In this document: positions 1-5,097 of the stretch, one piece after another | Layout: each line of letters opens with the position of its first letter | Numbering within the stretch: the stretch's first letter is position 1 | Source of the DNA: Polyangiaceae bacterium | Lineage (GTDB): Bacteria > Myxococcota_A > Polyangia > Polyangiales > Polyangiaceae | Assembly: GCA_025934595.1 (NCBI GenBank) | Contig: JAICXU010000322.1 | Location: forward strand, 1 to 5,097 | Reading direction: 5' to 3' | DNA length: 5,097 nucleotides | The notes under the pieces: generated by a model | What the model saw: the letters and a program-made list of their open reading frames with translations, nothing else | Database searches by the model: none | What the model was told of the DNA's origin: nothing | Made by a program: the position numbers and the translations under genes

Positions 1-1705
1 AGATGCGCGCCACGTCGGCCGCGTAGAGAGCTTCGTGCAAGCTCGACGCGGGCGTCGACATGACGGCTGCCGCCGCCGAGATCGCATCGGAAAGAATTTT
101 GGGATCGCGCGCTTCGAAGAGCCCACGAAGCTGCCTGTGCGCGAGCGCCACTTGCGGCCACGTGTCGATGGCTTCGCGCGCGAGAACGAGAGCTGCTTCG
201 CGTTGGTCGAGCATGGCGCGCAGCTCGCTCGCGATCAAAAGCCCGCGCGCACGTGCGGCGCGATCTTCGAGCGCACGCGCTTCTTCCTCGAGCCAGGTTG
301 CGCGATGATCCATCGCTTCGGTCTTGGACTCGCTCGCGAGCCACGCCGAGGCCGGTCGCTCTTCGTCGAGGTCACCGGGCAGCGAAGGCACGGGCGGCAG
401 CGACGCGAGCTGAGATCTCGGGATCGCGCGCGTCTCTTCGTCTTCCTCTTCTTCTTCGTCGGCGAGGTTCGGCAGGTCGGCCGCGGAGCGTTCTTGGGCC
501 GCGCCCTCTTCGCCGGCCTCGGGCGCGGCGGACGCGTCGCCTTCGCCGAGGACCTCGAGATCCTCCGACAACGGACGAATCTCGTCTTTTTCTTCGAACC
601 CATCGAGATTGTCGAGCTGCTCGAGCGCGGTCGAGAGATCGACGTCTTTCACGTCGATGGTCGACGTGACGCTGTCCGGATCGTGGACACGCTCGCTCGG
701 ATGCAAAAGCGGCAGTCCGGGCGCCGGCGCTTCGCTGGAAGCTTCCCCTTCGACGGTCGTGTCGAGATCCGACGCCGAGCTCGGCGGAGCCGGTGGTGCA
801 ATCTTCGATTTCGACGAAGGAAGCGGCGGCGCGACGGGCTTCGCCGCTCCCGGCGCAGACGGCGCGGCTCGTGGAACCGACGGCGCCGCGCGCGGAACGG
901 ACGGCGGCGGACGTGGGATCGCTTTCGCCGAGGGCGCAGCCGGCGGGGCGTTCGCGGGCTTCGCCCCTTCGAGTCGCGATCGTGAAACCGGCGGCGGCGG
1001 CGCGGTGGGTGTCGCGTCGCGTTTCTCCGCGCGCCTCGCTTCGGGGTCCACGAACGGATCGAACATCGCGCCCTCGGGGATCTCTTCGTCCGGCGGTGGC
1101 GCCGGGCGTTTCAGAGGTTCCTCGGGGATCAAGGACGAGAGCTTCGGCAGCTCCGCGCTCGTCACGATCGAAGGATGCTCCGACGGCGGATGTTTTTCGT
1201 CGAGCATCGCATCGAGCAATGCGTCGTCGGTCTCGTTGCTGAGGGTCGCTTGTTCCTTGCGAATCGGCGGCAAGCCCGACGTGCTCGGAGCAGGAGGTCG
1301 CGCGACGTTCGCGGGTCTTCCGGCTGCGGGCGGCGCGAGCCGCGTGTTCGGTACAGGCAGTGGCTGCGGCGGACCTTTCGGCTCGTCGTTTTTTCCGAAC
1401 AGCTGACCGAGACCGCCGTGACTCGGCCGAGGCGGAACAGCGGGCGGCTTTCCGCCTTGTCGCAAGACCTTCGGGATCGTACCGACCTTCGTCTTGTCCT
1501 CTTTGTCGGATCCCGGCACCGCGAGGTTCGGAATCTTCAGCGGCGGCGGCTTGTAGATCGGGGCGGACGGCGTGACCTCGAGAACGGCGGGTCGCTGCGT
1601 TTCCTTGTCTTTCGCGACCTCGGGCTCGAACGACGTCTTCTCCCATTCGGAGAGCGCCGCGTCCCAGTCGAACTCTTCGCCCTCGGGCTTTTTTTCGTCG
1701 GTCAT
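1..1705 (-). CDS. Disordered Pro/Ala-rich and acidic protein with C-terminal TPR-like region (C-terminus outside window)
   Basis: The ATG at 1705-1703 lies 5 bases after a GAGGGG ribosome-binding-like site and overlaps the upstream TGA as ATGA. The frame stays open for 568 codons to the left edge, so the C-terminus is missing. The N-terminus is hydrophilic, with no signal peptide, and carries a short Trp-containing segment (FDWDAALSEWEK, residues 12-23). Residues about 35-310 are rich in Pro, Ala, Lys and Ser, with PxxP stretches (86-94) and a three-copy PSVPRAA-type repeat (268-288). Residues about 310-450 are acidic, including an Asp/Glu run at 416-424. From about 470 the sequence becomes helical, with a TPR-like unit at 484-517 ending in the expected Pro. 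I see no membrane segment or enzyme motif. It is probably a cytoplasmic adaptor or scaffold co-translated with its TPR neighbour. The function is unrecognised. Sparse stop codons alone would not prove coding here, but the start, overlap and coherent domain order do. Confidence 0.88.
   Translation of the reverse strand, partial: MTDEKKPEGEEFDWDAALSEWEKTSFEPEVAKDKETQRPAVLEVTPSAPIYKPPPLKIPNLAVPGSDKEDKTKVGTIPKVLRQGGKPPAVPPRPSHGGLGQLFGKNDEPKGPPQPLPVPNTRLAPPAAGRPANVARPPAPSTSGLPPIRKEQATLSNETDDALLDAMLDEKHPPSEHPSIVTSAELPKLSSLIPEEPLKRPAPPPDEEIPEGAMFDPFVDPEARRAEKRDATPTAPPPPVSRSRLEGAKPANAPPAAPSAKAIPRPPPSVPRAAPSVPRAAPSAPGAAKPVAPPLPSSKSKIAPPAPPSSASDLDTTVEGEASSEAPAPGLPLLHPSERVHDPDSVTSTIDVKDVDLSTALEQLDNLDGFEEKDEIRPLSEDLEVLGEGDASAAPEAGEEGAAQERSAADLPNLADEEEEEDEETRAIPRSQLASLPPVPSLPGDLDEERPASAWLASESKTEAMDHRATWLEEEARALEDRAARARGLLIASELRAMLDQREAALVLAREAIDTWPQVALAHRQLRGLFEARDPKILSDAISAAAAVMSTPASSLHEALYAADVARI
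842..904 (-). repeat. Three 21-bp in-frame tandem repeats (PSVPRAA type)
   Basis: Three adjacent 21-base units (884-904, 863-883 and 842-862, read on the minus strand) encode PSVPRAA, PSVPRAA and PSAPGAA. The first two units differ mostly at third codon positions, so the peptide is kept while the DNA has drifted. The third has diverged in two residues. The array lies in the Pro/Ala-rich disordered part of the downstream gene and lengthens the linker without shifting the frame. Confidence 0.85.
1702..1705 (-). other. ATGA stop/start overlap between the two genes
   Basis: The TGA of the upstream gene (1704-1702) and the ATG of the downstream gene (1705-1703) share bases, giving the ATGA arrangement typical of translationally coupled operon genes. 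The downstream frame is shifted relative to the upstream one. There is no room for a terminator or promoter between the genes, so they must share a transcript unless a promoter lies inside the upstream gene. Confidence 0.9.
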
Positions 1706-4700
1706 GTGAGCCCCTCGAGCCCGAGCGCGCGTCGAAGCTCGATGTACGCGGGCGACAACGCGAAGCGAACGAGGCCGGCGGCTCGCTCGTCCGTTTTGAC
1801 GAGGTCGCGCAAGGATTCACGGAGCGCTTCGGGTGACTGGCCCAGCAAATCCGAGAGAGCTGCCGTCGCGTCTCCCGATGCGACGATCGCTGCGCGTGCG
1901 AGCGACATCAGCGCATGGCGCGACCACGTGCGCGCGTCTTGACCTGACGCCGTCACCGCGCGGCAAATGTCCGGCAAGAGCTTCTTCGTGCGACGCGGAA
2001 TTGCCTTCGCGATCAGCTTGTCGATTTCCGCCTGCACCGCGTACGTGGGTGACGTGACAACGACCTCGGCGATCTTGCACGCGGCGACCGCGATGGCGGC
2101 GACTGTCGTGTCGTCGCGCGATCGCAACACGCTCGTTCCGCGCACGATTCCGCAGAGCTCGCGCGCCACCTTCGCGCGGAGCGGCGGCGAGAGCGGTGCG
2201 TTGACGTTCGAGCCGATGACGAGCGCGGGAGGCTCGCCGGGAACGCCTTGCACGCCGTTCGGGTCGCGTCCTCCGACGTAGAGCTCGAACTCCGAGATGC
2301 CGAACGCGCCCGCCCAAGCGGCGATTTCGTTTCGAACCTGGAGGCCGCTCTTCGCATCGACACGATCTTTGCGGCCAACGCCGAGCGCGGCGGGAGCAGG
2401 TCCGATCGCGTCGGCGATCGTCGGACCGAGCGTCGCGAAGAGTGTCGCCATGGGCGGATCGTCTCCTGGCGCCATCAACTTCCCGAGCGTCGAAGGCGTG
2501 AATGCGATTTGCGGCATTCGCGGCTTCTTCGCGACGTACTGCGCGAGGGTCGTGTCCGCGAGCGGATCGTTGACGCCGAGCGCGGCTCCGACGGAGAGCG
2601 CGATGTGCTCAACGTCGTGATTCTGCGTGATGTGGGCGACGCGCCCGAGCCTGCGGATGACGACTGCGTCGGGCGATTTTTGGATCGACGCGAGAAGGGC
2701 GCCCTCCGATTTCGCGAGGAGACGCTTCTTCGTTTTGTCGTCGACGCTCTTCAGCTCGAGCAGGATGTCGATGCCTTCGCCGTCGCCGGGCGACTCGTCC
2801 AAGAGACGCACGACGGCGAGCGCCGCGTTTGCCGGATTGTTCAAACGATCGCGATGAATGGCCATCGCGAGGCGCGCCGCTTCGATGCGGCCTTGTGCTT
2901 CCGGCCGCTCCTCCATGAGCTGCTCCAAGATCGCCGTCGCCTCGATCCAATTTCCGGTGCGCGCTGCTGCGCGCGCGAGCCTCTCGCGAACGGGCAACGT
3001 CGAGAGCTCCGCGCGATGGAGGCTCAAGAGAACCTCGAGCGCTTTGTCGTAGCGATCGAGCTTGTTTTCGTAAAGATCGACGGCGGCGATGCCCGCGGTC
3101 ACGCGATTTTTCGGCGGCGCGTCGTGCAGCGTCGCGAGCTTCGCGAGATTCTCCGCTGCCTCTTCGAACATGCCGCGGCGGATGAAAATCTCACCGGTGA
3201 GCGCCAACGCGCCGACGTGCTCGGGCTCGATCATCGTGACGTTCTCGAGCGCACGCAGCGCGCCGTCGGTGTCGCCGCGTTCGCGGAGCACGCGCGCTTG
3301 CTCCCAAAAGAGCTTCGAGATTTCGACGTGATCGTCGGCGACCTCGAGACGGCGCGCGATCAGGCCCAGCATGCGCTCGCCGTCTTTTTTCTCGCGCACG
3401 CGGCGGAACAATTTGTCGAATGCGACCGACCGCGAAGCGTCACGCCCGAACGCTTTGTCGTACGCAGCCTCCGCCGCCGCGTCTTGCCCGAGCTCGATGT
3501 AGAGATGGGCGGCCTCTTCCCAGAATGCGGCGCCACGCGCGGCGCTCTTGCAACGGGCGCCGAGCTCGGCGGCGGCACGCGCGTGCGTCTCTTTGTCGCC
3601 GGTGGCCTCCGCGGCCGTGCGGAGCCCTTCCCAAAGCGACACGTCCTGGGGACGCACCGTGCTCGTTCGCGTGAACAGATCTCGCGCCGTTTTCGCGTCG
3701 CCCGACGCGAGGAGCGACCACCCTGCGAGCGCGAGCGCGTCGAGCTCGGCCTCGTCGCCCATCGAAGCCCCGATTCCGCGCAGCACCGTTGCGCGCTTGC
3801 GTGGATCGCATCCGGGCAGGGCGAGCTCGAGATTCGCCAAGCGAACGGCGTCGGACTTTCCTTTCACGAGATCGGGAGCCTCGCCCGACGGTCGTGCGGA
3901 AAGGAGAGTCGCCGCGCTGGCCGCAAGCGCCTCGGCCGGCGCGCCTTCGAACGACCGCGCGAGCTCACGTCGTGCGCTGGCCTCGTCCTCGATCGCTTTC
4001 GCGTGCATGGACGCGGCGATCCATTCGAGGCCTGCAACGACGCCACCGCCTGCCTCGAACCACGTTTGGGCGGCCGCGACGCTTTTTTCCGGCGCGTCGT
4101 GGCGAGCGCGGCGCAGGCGTTCCGCAGCCGCGATGCGATTCGCATCTGCGCCGGCCGACGCGAGATCATCGAGCGCGGCTTCGACGTGCGCAGCGTCATC
4201 ACCGCGGGTCGGCCAGCTACGGCCGGCCGCCGGCGCCGTTTGTTCGCGTTCGGGATCCGAGCCGGGCCAAATCAGACGAGCGATGGCGGCCGCGGTCGCG
4301 AGATCGCCGGTAGCCTTTTCCTCGAGCTCCGCGAGCGCTCCGAGAGCGAGCGTGCCGTCTCCATGCGATCCGACCTCGGCGGCGAAACGCTCGAGCGCAA
4401 CGCGCGTTGCATCCTCACCCGCGGACGCCGCCGCATCGAGCGCACGACGGCGACCGTCGATCGAATCCACGTCGACGCCGCGTGCCGCCCACGCATGCGC
4501 GGCTTTCGTGTCCGCATCGTCTCCTGCGCCTGCTGCTTTCTCGAACGCAGCGAGCGCCTCGCGCTTGTCACCGCCGGCCCAGAACGTGAGCGCGGCTTCG
4601 AGATGGAGCGCGCGCGCGAGCTCTTCGTCTTCCGTGGCCTCTGCGCACGTCGCGAGGACCGCTGCCGCCGCGGCGTTCTCTCCGCTCACGCGTGAAACGT

Positions 4701-5097
4701 CCGCGAGATAGGAAGCGGTGAGGGGATCGGCAGGATCCTGATCGTGGAGCGCGCGCAATCGAGAGCGCGCATGCTCGAGCGCGCCTCGGCGCTGCGCGTC
4801 GATGGCGGCAACGAGAGCGAGCCCTCGTGCCGTCGCGGGGTCTTGCTCGAGGTCAGCGAGCTTCTCGAACGGGCTCGCGCCCTCGGAGCCCGAAGCGCCC
4901 ACGAAATCCGGTAAAAACGCCTCGAGCGCGTTGCCGAGCCACGCGCCGTTCTGCACGTCGGAGAGCTCCGCGAGCGCGATCTGCGCGCCGTCCAGATCCC
5001 CGCGGAGCAGCTTCGCGCGCACGATCTCGAACCACAAACGCGCGAGCTCGCCGTCCTGCGCGCGGTCGGTGGCCGGACCCGGTTTCTCGTCCTTCCC
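1702..5097 (-). CDS. Large TPR-repeat protein with C-terminal degenerate M48-like domain (N-terminus outside window)
   Basis: The reading frame is open from the right edge to a TGA at 1704-1702, giving 1131 visible residues (numbered from the edge). An apparent TTG start at 5037 is not credible, because the frame continues upstream to the edge with no stop. Residues 1-20 are polar and look like the end of a linker. Residues about 92-191 hold two or three TPR-like helical pairs. Residues 456-733 hold clearer ones, the best being four in tandem at 594-733 with the small-residue/Ala/Pro spacing of TPRs. More helical repeats run to about 860. Residues 881-1086 resemble an M48 peptidase domain without its catalytic residues. 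A final helix near 1107-1131 ends the protein. No membrane segment is visible; whether a signal peptide exists cannot be seen. The role is unknown; TPR solenoids usually bind proteins, so a scaffold or adaptor is likely. Its stop overlaps the start of the next gene. Confidence 0.93.
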   Translation of the reverse strand, partial: GKDEKPGPATDRAQDGELARLWFEIVRAKLLRGDLDGAQIALAELSDVQNGAWLGNALEAFLPDFVGASGSEGASPFEKLADLEQDPATARGLALVAAIDAQRRGALEHARSRLRALHDQDPADPLTASYLADVSRVSGENAAAAAVLATCAEATEDEELARALHLEAALTFWAGGDKREALAAFEKAAGAGDDADTKAAHAWAARGVDVDSIDGRRRALDAAASAGEDATRVALERFAAEVGSHGDGTLALGALAELEEKATGDLATAAAIARLIWPGSDPEREQTAPAAGRSWPTRGDDAAHVEAALDDLASAGADANRIAAAERLRRARHDAPEKSVAAAQTWFEAGGGVVAGLEWIAASMHAKAIEDEASARRELARSFEGAPAEALAASAATLLSARPSGEAPDLVKGKSDAVRLANLELALPGCDPRKRATVLRGIGASMGDEAELDALALAGWSLLASGDAKTARDLFTRTSTVRPQDVSLWEGLRTAAEATGDKETHARAAAELGARCKSAARGAAFWEEAAHLYIELGQDAAAEAAYDKAFGRDASRSVAFDKLFRRVREKKDGERMLGLIARRLEVADDHVEISKLFWEQARVLRERGDTDGALRALENVTMIEPEHVGALALTGEIFIRRGMFEEAAENLAKLATLHDAPPKNRVTAGIAAVDLYENKLDRYDKALEVLLSLHRAELSTLPVRERLARAAARTGNWIEATAILEQLMEERPEAQGRIEAARLAMAIHRDRLNNPANAALAVVRLLDESPGDGEGIDILLELKSVDDKTKKRLLAKSEGALLASIQKSPDAVVIRRLGRVAHITQNHDVEHIALSVGAALGVNDPLADTTLAQYVAKKPRMPQIAFTPSTLGKLMAPGDDPPMATLFATLGPTIADAIGPAPAALGVGRKDRVDAKSGLQVRNEIAAWAGAFGISEFELYVGGRDPNGVQGVPGEPPALVIGSNVNAPLSPPLRAKVARELCGIVRGTSVLRSRDDTTVAAIAVAACKIAEVVVTSPTYAVQAEIDKLIAKAIPRRTKKLLPDICRAVTASGQDARTWSRHALMSLARAAIVASGDATAALSDLLGQSPEALRESLRDLVKTDERAAGLVRFALSPAYIELRRALGLEGLT
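1711..1716 (-). promoter_or_regulatory. Shine-Dalgarno-like site for the downstream gene
   Basis: On the minus strand GAGGGG sits 5 bases before the ATG at 1705. It lies within the last codons of the upstream gene, as is usual for overlapping gene pairs. It supports choosing this ATG and indicates that ribosomes ending the upstream gene can restart here. Confidence 0.65.
1840..2457 (-). other. Putative degenerate M48 metalloprotease-like domain (pseudoenzyme)
   Basis: This encodes visible residues about 881-1086. Order of elements seen: a helix (VRNEIAAWAGAFGI), a strand (FELYVGG), a DPNGVQG segment where M48 enzymes carry PNAFA-like sequence, a strand (PPALVIGSNV), LSPPLRAKVARELCGIVRG where M48 has L-(x)-ELxAVLAHELGHIxxGH, and later W-S-R-H-A-L-M-S-L-A-R-A-A-I where M48 has W-x-R-x-x-E-x-x-x-D-R-A-G-L. 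The zinc His residues are replaced by Arg979 and Gly983 or its neighbours, and the third ligand Glu by Leu. If the assignment is right, the domain cannot be a zinc protease. The alignment was made by eye from memory of the family, so homology is probable but unproven. Confidence 0.5.
2899..3318 (-). other. Block of four tandem TPR-like units in the upstream gene
   Basis: This encodes residues about 594-733 of the visible protein. The unit boundaries are approximately 594-626, 627-660, 665-700 and 703-733. Each has a first helix with aromatic/Leu and small residues, a short turn (RERGD, RRGMF, KLDRYD and RTGNW), then a second helix with Ala at the expected spacing (for example DGALRALENV and EEAAENLAKL). 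Two of the units close with a Pro. This is the clearest part of a longer solenoid. The same pattern is weaker on both sides. Confidence 0.75.
4525..4824 (-). other. N-terminal TPR-like helical repeats of the upstream gene
   Basis: This encodes visible residues about 92-191. Two or three helix pairs can be read: one around ARGLALVAAIDAQRRGALEHA, closing with DQDP; one around PLTASYLADVSRVSGENAAAAA; and one around ARALHLEAALTFWAGGDKRE followed by ALAAFEKAAG. The last is the best TPR match, with Ala, Gly and Phe at consensus positions. The repeats diverge more than the central block. Confidence 0.55.

Noticed and set aside
35..985. A 316-codon plus-strand frame ending in an Arg-rich tail
   Set aside because: It is antisense to the disordered part of the downstream gene. 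Its Arg-rich tail is the complement of Pro/Ala codons, and no ribosome-binding site or domain supports it.
1689..1696. A AAA AAG slippery heptamer in frame at codons 4-6 of the downstream gene
   Set aside because: The heptamer is in the correct register for -1 frameshifting and would enter the third-frame shadow above. But it lies right after the start codon, Glu-Lys-Lys is common there, and the resulting product looks non-biological. I see no clear stimulatory stem or upstream element beyond the ribosome-binding-like site.
372..1820. A 482-codon minus-strand frame spanning the junction of the two genes
   Set aside because: It overlaps both genes in the third frame, is extremely Arg/Ser-rich, begins inside the upstream gene without a good start context, and shows no domain. 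It is a composition shadow.
2055..2115. Hydrophobic stretch in the upstream protein as a possible membrane helix
   Set aside because: The segment (TVAAIAVAACKIAEVVV) is short and contains Lys and Glu in its middle. It fits a buried helix of the C-terminal domain better.
4608..4618. Alternating GC tract (possible Z-DNA or repeat)
   Set aside because: It is only 11 bases and is accounted for by Ala/Arg codons in a GC-rich gene; similar tracts occur throughout the window.
2248..4695. An 815-codon open frame on the plus strand opposite the upstream gene
   Set aside because: It is exactly codon-in-register with the minus-strand gene, so it stays open simply because that gene uses no TTA, CTA or TCA codons over this span, as expected at high GC. 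Its product is an Arg/Glu-rich composition with no recognisable domain.
5035..5037. TTG as the start codon of the upstream gene
   Set aside because: The frame stays open for the 60 bases up to the window edge with coding-like polar sequence, and no ribosome-binding site precedes the TTG. The true start lies outside the window.

Overview
The window is GC-rich, tightly packed bacterial DNA with strongly G/C-biased third codon positions. Very large TPR proteins with long Pro/Ala-rich disordered segments suggest a large-genome delta-proteobacterium/Myxococcota, probably a Polyangia-like myxobacterium. That placement is an inference from style; there is no marker gene.

The window holds only two genes, both on the minus strand, both cut by the window edges, and overlapping by 4 bases (ATGA, 1702-1705). 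Gene A (1702-5097) enters from the right edge already in coding sequence. Its visible 1131 residues are a long alpha-helical TPR-type solenoid, followed by a C-terminal domain that I read as a catalytically dead relative of M48 metalloproteases. Gene B (1-1705) starts inside the stop of gene A. It shows 568 residues: about 460 of hydrophilic, Pro/Ala-rich and acidic disordered sequence, then the beginning of a TPR-like helical region that runs off the left edge.

There is no intergenic space, and I see no RNA gene, CRISPR array, mobile element, promoter or terminator. The only regulatory sequence I can support is the Shine-Dalgarno-like site inside the end of gene A that serves gene B. The overlap points to one transcript with translational coupling, so the two products probably act together, perhaps as cytoplasmic scaffold proteins. 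Their TPR regions may be related to each other (tandem paralogues). No specific function can be assigned. The most interesting item is the apparent M48-like pseudoprotease fold at the end of gene A, with all metal ligands and the catalytic Glu/His pattern altered.
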